A program made the translations under genes and the position numbers. The notes below the pieces were generated by a model. The model saw only the letters and a program-made list of their open reading frames with translations. It was not told where the DNA came from and did no database searches. From positions 1,860,001-1,924,000 of the forward strand of contig NC_013743.1 in assembly GCF_000025325.1 (NCBI RefSeq): a DNA stretch of 64,000 bases, read 5' to 3'. Below are positions 53,601 through 61,444 of this stretch, piece by piece. Numbering within the stretch: position 1 is the first letter of the stretch; each line of letters starts with the position of its first letter. This DNA comes from Haloterrigena turkmenica DSM 5511. Lineage in GTDB: Archaea > Halobacteriota > Halobacteria > Halobacteriales > Natrialbaceae.

Positions 53601-53780
53601 GGATCGGCGTTCGGTAGCCAGCGAAATGTGTCTTGTGACCGATGTAATTAGAGATATCTACAAGAGAGTGACTGGATATAGGCAGTCATTCGGAATACAT
53701 CCATATGTGTGGTTTCCCATTCAGAGAAATCGGCTCGCTTGTAGAAGGGTCTAAATATAGCGACGATTTCCGAAGCGGAT
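53601..53780. promoter_or_regulatory. divergent control region of lrp and the EamA gene
   Basis: It holds AGATATCT (53652-53659), TGACT ... AGTCA inverted arms at 53669-53688 around GGATATAGGC, and CTAAATATAG centred about 25 bases before the EamA ATG at 53781. The arms may be Lrp-type operator half-sites. Confidence 0.5.
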
Positions 53781-54734
53781 ATGAAACTGTTCGATTCAGT
53801 GCCGAACGGGTACCGCGAAGCGGTGCTCTTTTCGATGCTCGCGCTCTGCTGGGGAACGTCGTTCGTGGCGATCGAGATCGGACTCGAGCACGTGCCGCCG
53901 CTGCTGTTCGCCGGGCTCCGCTACGCGGTTGCCGGCGTGATCGTCTTCGGATACGCGGCCGTCGTGACCGATCGCACGCGGCCGCGAGGTCGGGCGGAGT
54001 GGCTGGCGGTGACCGTGGCCGGCGTCTTCGTCATCGCGCTCTATCACGGACTGCTGTACCTCGGCGAACTGTACGTCTCGGGCGCGGTCGCGGCGACGCT
54101 CGTCAGTACGGCCCCAATCCTCACGGCGGCGTTTGCCGGCGTCGTCCTTCCGGAGGAACGGCTCTCGCTCGGCGGCGTCGTCGGCTTCGTCCTCGGACTG
54201 GTTGGCGTCATCGCCGTGGTCCAGCCGTCGCCCGGGTCGCTCGGCGACGACGTCACCGTCGGGGCCGCCCTGGTGTTCGCCTCGGCCGTCGCGTTCGCCC
54301 TCGGCAGCGTGTTCGTGCGACCGATCGACTCGGAGCTCCCGCTCGAGACGCTTCAGGCCTGGGCGATGCTCGTCGGCGGCGCGGTGCTGTTGGGCTGGGC
54401 GGCCCTGCGGGGCGAATCGGTCGCGGCGATCGATCCCACCCTGTCGGCGCTGGTCTCCTACGGCTACCTGACGGTCGTCTCCGGCGTGTTCGCGTTCCTC
54501 TGTTACTTCGAACTGCTCGATCGAAGCGGGGCGACGCAGGTCAGTCTGGTCAGCTACGCGGAACCGGTCGTCGCGATGGGCGTCAGCTGGGTCGCCCTCG
54601 GCTACGTCGTCGACTCGGTGATGCTCCTCGGGTTAGCGACGATCCTCGCGGGCTTCGGCATCGTCAAGCGCGGCGCGCTCCGGACGCTGTTGCGGTCGGC
54701 GCTCGAAACGCGCTCGACCGCGGCCTCGAAGTAG
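53781..54734 (+). CDS. EamA/DMT-family exporter
   Basis: The 317-residue protein has ten membrane helices in two EamA repeats (FSMLALCWGTSFVAIEIGLEHVPPLLFAGLRY; LVFASAVAFALGSVFVRP; SYLTVVSGVFAFLCYFELLDRSGATQVSLVSYAEPVVA region). DMT members such as YdeD/RhtA export amino acids or other metabolites. The adjacent divergent Lrp regulator suggests an amino acid. The promoter fits a leaderless mRNA. Confidence 0.92.
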   Translation: MKLFDSVPNGYREAVLFSMLALCWGTSFVAIEIGLEHVPPLLFAGLRYAVAGVIVFGYAAVVTDRTRPRGRAEWLAVTVAGVFVIALYHGLLYLGELYVSGAVAATLVSTAPILTAAFAGVVLPEERLSLGGVVGFVLGLVGVIAVVQPSPGSLGDDVTVGAALVFASAVAFALGSVFVRPIDSELPLETLQAWAMLVGGAVLLGWAALRGESVAAIDPTLSALVSYGYLTVVSGVFAFLCYFELLDRSGATQVSLVSYAEPVVAMGVSWVALGYVVDSVMLLGLATILAGFGIVKRGALRTLLRSALETRSTAASK

Positions 54735-54892
54735 GGGTGTCCCGCCGGCGAAAGAGGGGAAAATACCGTCCGGTTCCGATTCTCGTCGAATTTCGACCGA
54801 GACGAACAGTCTCGCTGGATGGCTAGTGTCGGATATCTGCGGCGTCGATAATCTTTATCAGGACACACGTTGGTCGAACGAACACTGAATCA

Positions 54893-55567
54893 ATGACGCC
54901 AGACACACAACCAACCGAGATCACGGCCGTTTGCCACGTTCGAGCGCCGCTGCTGCTCGAGCCGGTCGACAGGCAGGTCGAGACCCTCCGCGCCTGCGAG
55001 TCCGAAGGCGCAGTCGACGATCTACTCCTGCGCAGTTGGCCCAAGGAGGTCACGCTGACCGACGAGACGCCCTATCAGGAAGCCCTCGAGAGCGTCGAGC
55101 GATTCGAGGGGTGGGCGGACCGCCGAGGCGTGAGCATTCGACCGCCGTTCCGAGAGCGCACCGCGACCAACCAGATCAGCGGCGAGACGACCGACGTGCT
55201 GATCATGCCGATGCTCTGTCTCGAGCTCTACGCGGACGACGAACTGGTCGGCGTGTTCCCCCACACCGACGAGAACGCCGACGAGACGTACACGACCGAC
55301 GAGGCTATCGCCGCGCTCCGAACCGGGGAGCTACCCACGCCGCTCGGCGGCGAGCCAGAAGAAACAACGGAGTCGACGCCCGCGGATGCGGGGGCAGGGG
55401 CCGACGACTGTCCGGACTGCGGCGCCGCGCTGGTCGACGGCCAGGGGCTGTTCGCCTGCCCCGAGTGCGGTTGGCTCGGAACCGTCAGCGAGACGGGTCA
55501 ACTGGTCGCCAAGGAGGAAGCGCCTCGGGTGACCGAACGCGAGACCGCGACTGCCGACTCCCAGTAA
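54893..55567 (+). CDS. conserved haloarchaeal protein with C-terminal zinc ribbon
   Basis: The 224-residue protein has an N-terminal alpha/beta domain of about 145 residues (ITAVCHVRAPLLLEPVDRQVETL, then VLIMPMLCLELYADDELVGVFPH) and, after a Thr/Glu linker, a zinc ribbon CPDC ... CPEC at about 171-190. The family is common in haloarchaea but I know no function. ATCTTTATC lies about 37 bases upstream. Confidence 0.75.
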   Translation: MTPDTQPTEITAVCHVRAPLLLEPVDRQVETLRACESEGAVDDLLLRSWPKEVTLTDETPYQEALESVERFEGWADRRGVSIRPPFRERTATNQISGETTDVLIMPMLCLELYADDELVGVFPHTDENADETYTTDEAIAALRTGELPTPLGGEPEETTESTPADAGAGADDCPDCGAALVDGQGLFACPECGWLGTVSETGQLVAKEEAPRVTERETATADSQ

Positions 55568-55653
55568 GACGTTCGGCTCGGCGGTCCGAGGGATTCGGCG
55601 TCCGAATCCTGTTTCTCGAGTCGGGGCGGTCGCCTCGCTGGTCGCGTCCGACG

Positions 55654-56733
55654 TCAGAGATCGCCGTCGTACTCGGCGTTGATCGACGCCACCGGTCCGT
55701 CTCGCACCACATCGACGGTGTCGGCCTCGGTTCCGAGCGACGACTCGAGGCGGTCGACGTCGACGCGATCCTCGGCCGCGTACGTGACGATGGCCCCGGC
55801 GCGAGCGCCGTTGTCGTCCGCGAGGGCGAGGTGCTGGTGGGCACCGTTTGCGCCCTCGAACGGGCCGTACTCGGACTCGAGGGTATCGGTTCCGTCGTCC
55901 GACTGATCGGTTCCGAGCCACGTCGCGTCGAACTCCTCGGCGTCGGTGTAGATCCCCGTCGTGATGCCGCCGTTGTGACCGGCCCGGAGCAACCACTCGA
56001 ACTCATCGTCGGTGGCGTGTTTCGGCTCCCGCCGTCCGACCGCGGTCTCGAGCGTTCGTCGAACCGCGGCGGTCGGATCGAACTCCGAACCCCCCGCGTT
56101 CGGGTTGGGGAAGGCGAACACCGCGTCCGTGACGCCGACGACCCCGCCGGTCTCCTCGTGAACGTAGATCGTGTAGCCATCGTCGGCCACCTGCGTTGCG
56201 TATCCGTCCTCCTCGAGCGTCGCCTCGAGGCCGTCGCGATCGTATTCGCCATCGATCGCGTAGATGCCGTTCGCGTACACGAGCGTACTCTCTCCGGCCG
56301 GCGTTTCGTCGTGCGTACTGTACGCGTTCGCTGCGGGCGAGTCCCTGAGCCGCGTCAGACCGTCGAAACACAACAGGGCGATGACGACGGGGTTGACGAC
56401 GAGCGGATCCGTCGGATTCTCCCCCGATTGGACGTCTTTCTCCTCGAGAAGCGTCACCATCGTCTCGATGTCGATAGCCCCGTAGAAGTATTCGGACCGG
56501 CCGAGGTCGGGAAGCAGCGACGCGTACGACGGGAGCGCTCCGGCTTCGATAGTTCCCTCGTACTCAGTGGTCTCGCCGGGATCGGCGGGTTCGTCCGCGC
56601 CGTCGTCGGGCGTTTGATTGGTCGGATCGTCTGCAGTACCGTCGGACTCGTCAGACGAGGTCGAGCAGCCGGCCAACGCCGTCATCCCCATTCCCGTGAG
56701 ATACAGTGTCTGCCGTCGATTGATCTCGGTCAT
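55654..56733 (-). CDS. Tat lipoprotein, function unknown
   Basis: The 359-residue protein has NRRQTLYLTG, a twin-Arg signal with Arg6-Arg7, and lipobox LAGC with Cys23, then an acidic Asp/Thr/Glu linker. The mature part alternates alpha/beta elements (ESTLVYANGIYAIDGEYDRDGLEATLEEDGYATQ; VTDAVFAFPNPNAGGS). No enzyme motif is seen. Anchored outside the membrane. Neighbours give no clue. Confidence 0.8.
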   Translation of the reverse strand: MTEINRRQTLYLTGMGMTALAGCSTSSDESDGTADDPTNQTPDDGADEPADPGETTEYEGTIEAGALPSYASLLPDLGRSEYFYGAIDIETMVTLLEEKDVQSGENPTDPLVVNPVVIALLCFDGLTRLRDSPAANAYSTHDETPAGESTLVYANGIYAIDGEYDRDGLEATLEEDGYATQVADDGYTIYVHEETGGVVGVTDAVFAFPNPNAGGSEFDPTAAVRRTLETAVGRREPKHATDDEFEWLLRAGHNGGITTGIYTDAEEFDATWLGTDQSDDGTDTLESEYGPFEGANGAHQHLALADDNGARAGAIVTYAAEDRVDVDRLESSLGTEADTVDVVRDGPVASINAEYDGDL

Positions 56734-56887
56734 TTACTCGTATTGGCCACTACCCCGATATCACTGTGGTGGCCACGTGACGGCGGAGGAAAACGACTGC
56801 AGGGCGATCACGGGTGCTCTCGAAGGCGAGTTGCGTCGCGACGCGTTCCGAATTCGCGGTCGGCTCGAGACCGGTGCTCGCGCTCGG

Positions 56888-57655
56888 TCAGTTCTCGGCG
56901 GGTCGTTCGGTCGCTCGGCGGAGGATGCCGAGCAGCGTGTTCGCCTCGCGTTCGGTCAGATCCGCCCGGCCGAACACGCGCCGGAGCATCCGCATCGTCT
57001 TGTCGCGTTTCTCCTCGGGATGGTTGATCTCGGCGAGTAAGTCCGCCCACTGGTCGTAGAGGCGATCGACCGTCGGTTCGGGAGCCCGGACGCGTTCGAC
57101 GTCCGGCAGTTGAGTCTCGTCGTCGGCGAGGGTCAGCGAGCGCAGTTCGTACAGCGTGATCGTCGCGGCCTGGCCCAGGTTGAGAACGGGGTACTCGTCG
57201 CTGGCCGGGATCGAACAGATCTCGTCGATGCGGGCGAGTTCCTCGTTGGTCAGCCCGACGCGTTCGCGCCCGAAGACCAGCGCCGTCGGCGCCTCGACGG
57301 TCGGGAGTCGCTCTGCGAGGTCGGCGGGCGTCGAGAACGGGAACCGGACGTGGCTGCGGTCGTCCTCATTGGTGACCGCCGTACAGCCGATGGTGTGGTA
57401 CTCCGTGACGAGCCGGTCGAACGAGATTTCCGTCGCGTTCGGAAGCACGTCCTCGCGGGCGTGGCCCGCGAACCCGTAGGCCTCGCCGTCGGGATCGAGT
57501 TCCGGCGGATCGACCAGCAGGAGGTCCTCGAATCCGAAGTTCTTCATCGCTCGAGCGATGGTACCGACGTTGCCCGGGAACTGGGCGTCGACGACGGCGA
57601 CCGCTGGCGGGGTCCGATCGGACGGCGGCTCGGTCGCGGACGGCTCGGGAGTCAT
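56888..57655 (-). CDS. SPOUT-family tRNA 2'-O-methyltransferase, TrmJ-like
   Basis: The 255-residue protein has a SpoU-type knot domain: VAVVDAQFPGNVGTIARAMKNFGF at about 20-43 with the Asn-x-Gly-x-x-x-Arg motif, TALVFGRERVGLTNEEL (motif 2) and IPASDEYPVLNLGQAATITLYEL (motif 3). The C-terminal helical extension (about 190-250) is typical of TrmJ, which methylates position 32 of tRNAs. ATG 57655 (MTPEPSA) is chosen; a longer reading of 24 basic residues is unlikely. Its upstream side borders the origin region. Confidence 0.9.
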   Translation of the reverse strand: MTPEPSATEPPSDRTPPAVAVVDAQFPGNVGTIARAMKNFGFEDLLLVDPPELDPDGEAYGFAGHAREDVLPNATEISFDRLVTEYHTIGCTAVTNEDDRSHVRFPFSTPADLAERLPTVEAPTALVFGRERVGLTNEELARIDEICSIPASDEYPVLNLGQAATITLYELRSLTLADDETQLPDVERVRAPEPTVDRLYDQWADLLAEINHPEEKRDKTMRMLRRVFGRADLTEREANTLLGILRRATERPAEN

Positions 57656-57896
57656 CGTTCGATGGAGGATATCGACTCGAGGAGCCGTGTATCCGTTTCG
57701 GTTCCGTCCGTTCGCAGACGTCGGCATGGAAGTCTATCGCTCGAGGCGACAGACCGAGAGGGCGGCGACTCGAGAGACGTGTCGGTCATACCTCGACTAT
57801 CTGCTGCGGTGGCAAAAGGGACGCGTTCGGGAGTCTGGGAGTTCCGTTCGGAACGGTGTTAGAACCGACTCGGAAGGAGCACACTGACGGCTACCT

Positions 57897-57985
57897 TGAC
57901 CCTATTTTGTCTATCACTCTTTATCGACCTACTTTGTCCACTCTACTTTGTCTACTACTCTACTTTATCTACCCTACTTTAGTTC
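57897..57985. repeat. degenerate tandem repeats in T-rich tract (probable unwinding element)
   Basis: About five copies of a CTACTTTGTC-like unit follow one another (near 57899, 57928, 57942, 57959 and 57973), with pyrimidines on the plus strand. AT content is far above the surroundings. Position between ORB-like boxes and the trmJ gene fits a DNA unwinding element. Confidence 0.65.
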
Positions 57986-58010
57986 TAGACTAGCTAGAAC
58001 TAGATCTAGA
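57982..58010. other. CTAG cluster and palindrome within the origin
   Basis: GTTCTAG-ACTAG-CTAGAAC at 57982-58000 is an inverted repeat with 7-bp arms. Five CTAG sites start at 57985, 57990, 57994, 58000 and 58006. Another is at 58205 beside the first ORB. CTAG is scarce in haloarchaeal DNA, including elsewhere in this window. Confidence 0.7.
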
Positions 58011-58169
58011 TGCGGTCGAAGCCGATTCATCGATCTGTTTGATCCGTGTTTCTGGGAGTCAGTTGGTTCTCTGGAGTCGGTTGGATCCCTGTTTCCCGAC
58101 GTTGTGGTTTCTCTGTGCAGTTCTGGACTGATACGTCCTCGAGCGATCGGGTATCGGCCGAGTTGTTGA

Positions 58170-58200
58170 GGGGACACACACCCCCATCGCGTTTGTAACG
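58170..58200 (-). repeat. origin recognition box A
   Basis: A 31-bp element; read on the minus strand it starts CGTTACAAACGCGA and continues with a GGGGGTGTGTGT run. It is the inverted partner of box B, differing at one base. Confidence 0.8.
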
Positions 58201-58230
58201 CCGTCTAGGTGTGGGGGTCTCTTCGTGGAA

Positions 58231-58254
58231 CACACCAGTGTCGCGGATGTAAAT
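58231..58254 (-). repeat. origin recognition box D (degenerate)
   Basis: Minus strand ATTTACATCCGCGAC followed by ACTGGTGTG. It matches the core of box C (TTACATCCGCGAC) without the full G-string. Same orientation as box A. Confidence 0.55.
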
Positions 58255-58322
58255 TTGGGGAATCAGTGGCCCGAATCTCGTCGAAATCCGGAATAATTCT
58301 GCATCCCCCTCCCCACCTTCCC

Positions 58323-58353
58323 CGTTACAAACGCGACGGGGGTGTGTGTCCCC
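58323..58353 (+). repeat. origin recognition box B
   Basis: A 31-bp element starting CGTTACAAACGCGACGGGGG, identical to the inverse of box A at 30 of 31 positions. Boxes A and B face each other 122 bp apart. Confidence 0.8.
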
Positions 58354-58496
58354 TCCGTGTCAGACGGACGTCTCACATGGGGCAAAATGACCCGCTATCC
58401 GGGCTCTCGGACGGGTTCTTCTCACTTCCGTGATGTCTCCGCTCGGTTTTCCCGACTTCGACGGCGAATCGAAGTTCGGCGGCTGACCAATGTCAG

Positions 58497-58524
58497 CGTT
58501 ACATCCGCGACGGGGGTGTCGGTG
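58497..58524 (+). repeat. origin recognition box C
   Basis: CGTTACATCCGCGACGGGGG followed by TGTCGGTG. It matches box B except for two core bases and the 3' end. Same orientation as box B. Confidence 0.75.
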
Positions 58525-58630
58525 TTTGACACGCTCGAGTCACCGTCGTGGTTAGAAGCGCGAGGCCGCCGTTTCCTGTCAGAACGATCTATGTGGGCAC
58601 AGACGGCTGCCTTACGGCTGTTCCGCCGCC

Positions 58631-58647
58631 ATTTACATCCGCGAGCG
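58631..58647 (+). repeat. origin recognition box E (degenerate)
   Basis: ATTTACATCCGCGAGCG matches the inverse of box D over 14 bases but lacks a G-string. It lies just before the TATA-like CCTTTATTT of orc1, so Orc1 bound here could repress its own gene. Confidence 0.5.
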
Positions 58648-58695
58648 ATCTCCATACCTTTATTTCAATCCAGCGGGAAGGCACGGGGTACCGCA

Positions 58696-59937
58696 ATGTC
58701 CGCAGACGACGATCGAGACCCGCTCTTTCGGTACGACGATCCGGTCTTCGCCGACGAGCGCCTGCTCGAGATTACGCACCTGCCCGGTCCGGATCGGATC
58801 GTCGGGCGCGACGAGCAGATGCAACGGGTTGCGGACGCCCTGAACCCGGCTATTTTCGGGAGCGAACCCAACCACCTGTTCATCTTCGGCAAGACCGGCA
58901 CCGGCAAATCACTCATTTCCCGTTCGATCACCCAGCGGGTGATTTCCGAAGCACAGCGCGACGACATCACCGTCAAGTACGCCTTCATCGACTGTGGCGA
59001 GCAAAACACCGAGGCGTCGATCGTGAAGACGATCGCTCAGATCGTCAACGAGCCCGATCGGAGCGGCATCTCCGTCCCTGATCGCGGCCTCGGCACCGGT
59101 GACTACTACAAGCGACTCTGGCAGGCGATCGATCACTGCACCGACGTCACCATCGTCATCCTAGACGAGATCGATATGCTCGAGGACGACGAAGTCCTCC
59201 GGAAACTCTCTCGCGCGGGGGAAAACCGGCGGATCTCGGACTCGAGTATCGGTATCATCGGCATCTCCAACAAGATCGACTTTCCCGACCACCTCTCGGA
59301 ACGCGTCAAATCCAGTCTCTCCCGCGACGAACTCGTCTTCTCGCCGTACGACGCCAACCAGCTGGTCGAAATCTTGGAGAAACGTCGCGACGCCTTCCAC
59401 GACGGCGTGCTCTCGGACGACGTCATTCCCCTCACGGCGGCGCTGGCGGCCCAGGAACACGGCGACGCACGCAAGGCGATCGACATCCTCCGCAACGCCG
59501 GTCGCATCGCGAAGAAACAGAACGCGACGCGGGTCACTGCCGATCACGTCCGCGACGCCAAGGAGAAGACCGAGGCCGATCGCTTCAACGAACTCATCGA
59601 GGGCTCGCCCCAGCAGGCCAAGGCGATCCTCTACTCGCTGACGCTGCTGACCGAGAACAGCACGGAAAAGGAGTTCCCGACGAAGATCATCTACAACCAG
59701 TACAAGGAGGTCGCGCGGCAACTCGACTTCGACGTGCTCTCCGAGCGGCGCGTCCAGGAGATCCTCCAGGAGCAGAACTTCCTCAACGTCATCCAGTCCG
59801 AACGCGAGGGTCGCGGACGCGGCCGCGGCGCCCACGCCAAACACCGACTGCTCGAGAACCCCTCGATCGTCAAGAAGGTACTCCTGCGGGACTCGCGGCT
59901 GGCCGTCCTCGAGGACGACGGGGGCGAGGCCACGTAG
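58696..59937 (+). CDS. orc1: origin recognition protein Orc1/Cdc6
   Basis: The 413-residue AAA+ ATPase binds ORBs and loads the MCM helicase. Walker A GKTGTGKS is at 65-72, Walker B VILDEID at 154-160, sensor-1 Asn in IGISNKIDF near 187 and the sensor-2 Arg in HGDARKAIDILRNAG. A C-terminal winged helix (about 320-405, EFPTKIIYNQYKEVARQLDFDVLSERRVQEIL) contacts DNA. ATG 58696 is chosen because upstream in-frame residues lie across ORBs and the promoter. CCTTTATTT is centred about 35 bases upstream, giving a short leader. Confidence 0.96.
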   Translation: MSADDDRDPLFRYDDPVFADERLLEITHLPGPDRIVGRDEQMQRVADALNPAIFGSEPNHLFIFGKTGTGKSLISRSITQRVISEAQRDDITVKYAFIDCGEQNTEASIVKTIAQIVNEPDRSGISVPDRGLGTGDYYKRLWQAIDHCTDVTIVILDEIDMLEDDEVLRKLSRAGENRRISDSSIGIIGISNKIDFPDHLSERVKSSLSRDELVFSPYDANQLVEILEKRRDAFHDGVLSDDVIPLTAALAAQEHGDARKAIDILRNAGRIAKKQNATRVTADHVRDAKEKTEADRFNELIEGSPQQAKAILYSLTLLTENSTEKEFPTKIIYNQYKEVARQLDFDVLSERRVQEILQEQNFLNVIQSEREGRGRGRGAHAKHRLLENPSIVKKVLLRDSRLAVLEDDGGEAT

Positions 59938-60043
59938 TCGTCTCGCGGAGAACGCAAAGTCAGATGCGTGGTGAATACCGCAGCCGGATGCTTTGGGATG
60001 CCGGAACCGGGGCTCATTTCAGTCTCTGCTTCTCAGGTCGGAT

Positions 60044-61237
60044 ATGCACAACGTCGACGCTGCGGGGCTGGGGATCGGTGACGACTACCCGCCCCGCATT
60101 ATGGGCGTGTTGAACGTCAGCGAGGAGTCCCCCTACGACCCGAGCGTCTATGACGACCCCGGCGAGGCGGCCCGATACGTCGACGAGGAACTCATCGGTG
60201 ACGGCGCCGACATCGTCGATATCGGCCTCGAGTCGGCGAACAAACGGTTCGACGTGCTCTCCGCCGACGAGGAACTCGAGCGCCTCCATATCGCTCTGGA
60301 GACGATCGAGAGCGTCTCCGGGGACGCCGTCTTCTCGATCGAGACCCGCTACGCCGAGGTGGCCGACGCGGCCCTCTCGAAGGGGTTCGACATGGTCAAC
60401 GACATCGCCGGCTTCGCGGACCCGGAGATGCCGGTCGTCTGCGAGGAGTACGACGCCGCCGTCGCGAAGATGGCCAGTCCGCCGAACCTCGAGCGGCCGG
60501 GGGCCGTAGAGGAAACCGACTGGGCCGCGCGCAAGTCGGTGGACTGGGCCGAGCGGGCCGACTACGTCGATCAGGTCTACGAGGCCCTCAAGCAGAACGG
60601 CCTGACCGACAAGACGATCGTCGACCCCGCCTTCGGCGGCTGGAGCGAGGCCCAGACCCTCGAGAACGACCGCGAGACCTTCCGTCGACTGCGCGAGTTC
60701 CGCGCGCTCGACCGGCCGATGCTAGTCTCGATCAACCGGAAGAACTTCCTCGGTGAGGTCGCCGGTCGCGAGACCGACGAGCGGCTCCCGGTCAGCCTCG
60801 CGGCCACGTCGATGGCCGTCGAGCGCGGCGCGCACGTGATCCGGACCCACGACGTCGCCGAGACGCGGGACGCGGCCCTGATCGGCGACGCGTTCACCGA
60901 GCGCTCGCGGACCGTCGACGACGACCTCTCGGTGACCCGACTCGACGTCCACTCGAGTCGGGAACTGCGAACGTACCTCGACGAACGCGGCGTCGATCCC
61001 ACCGTCGCCGACGACTGGTACGCGCTCGCGATCGAGGTCGAGGGACTCCGGAGCGAGGATCGGGACCGTATTCGGTCGATCGTCGACGACGCCGACGCGT
61101 CCGTGTATCGTGGTACCAATAATCAGATATTGATTGTCGGCTCGGTAACCGGAATTTCCGCCGTCAAAACGCGTCTCCGCGACGAACGGGGAGATCTGTC
61201 TTCGGTCGGGGAGTCGCTCGCGCAAATGCTTGAGTAA
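60044..61237 (+). CDS. folP: dihydropteroate synthase
   Basis: DHPS joins 6-hydroxymethyl-dihydropterin diphosphate to p-aminobenzoate in folate synthesis. The 397-residue protein has the TIM-barrel markers: IMGVLNVSEESPYDP at about 22-36 (first signature), GADIVDIGLESA near 65, MVNDIAGFAD near 123, VDPAFGGWS near 192 and ERGAHVIRTHDVAETRDA near 265. It is about 110 residues longer than bacterial DHPS; the extra C-terminal part (about 290-397) looks alpha/beta and ends in a helix. ATG 60044 keeps the usual N-terminus. Confidence 0.9.
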   Translation: MHNVDAAGLGIGDDYPPRIMGVLNVSEESPYDPSVYDDPGEAARYVDEELIGDGADIVDIGLESANKRFDVLSADEELERLHIALETIESVSGDAVFSIETRYAEVADAALSKGFDMVNDIAGFADPEMPVVCEEYDAAVAKMASPPNLERPGAVEETDWAARKSVDWAERADYVDQVYEALKQNGLTDKTIVDPAFGGWSEAQTLENDRETFRRLREFRALDRPMLVSINRKNFLGEVAGRETDERLPVSLAATSMAVERGAHVIRTHDVAETRDAALIGDAFTERSRTVDDDLSVTRLDVHSSRELRTYLDERGVDPTVADDWYALAIEVEGLRSEDRDRIRSIVDDADASVYRGTNNQILIVGSVTGISAVKTRLRDERGDLSSVGESLAQMLE

Positions 61238-61242
61238 GAGAA

Positions 61243-61346
61243 AGCTTATACCGGAGGCTTCAAAAAGAGGGAGTGGACGCCGGGCGGCCTCCCGGGTAGG
61301 GGTACTTTGGAGGCGACTCCCGGCCCACAACACGGAATTATTGTGG
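61243..61346 (+). ncRNA. candidate structured RNA or 5' leader (weak)
   Basis: A TATA-like GCTTATACC (61244-61252) lies 27 bases before a sequence that can fold as GCCGGG with CCCGGC around an inner GCCTCC with GGAGGC stem, followed by a second hairpin CCACAA ... TTGTGG. The first hairpin is followed by ACA. It could be a small RNA or the leader of the MptE-like gene. Nothing in it matches a family I know. Confidence 0.25.
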
Positions 61347-61444
61347 CCTTACGTCGACCAGTGACGACTCGACTGGGCCGACGGTTCTCGTACCGGCCAG
61401 CGACGAGTCCGAACACGGATAGGACTCCGGCCGTCAGTACGACC

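Larger units (their letters stand above)
57897..58695. other. chromosomal replication origin linked to orc1/cdc6
   Basis: An 800-bp gene-free stretch just upstream of orc1/cdc6 with an AT-rich tandem-repeat tract, a cluster of CTAG sites and at least five origin-recognition-box-like elements in both orientations. The boxes carry a G-string (GGGGG) next to a conserved core, as described for haloarchaeal ORBs. Adjacent orc1 plus paired inverted boxes flanking AT-rich DNA is the hallmark of an archaeal origin. Whether it fires in the cell cannot be told from sequence. Confidence 0.85.

Noticed and set aside
57897-57985. Tandem repeats considered as a CRISPR array
   Set aside because: Units are about 10-17 bp, degenerate and without unique spacers; no cas gene is near.
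58342-58695. Upstream extension of orc1 by 118 residues
   Set aside because: It would translate ORBs and the promoter; the conserved Orc1 N-terminus begins at ATG 58696.
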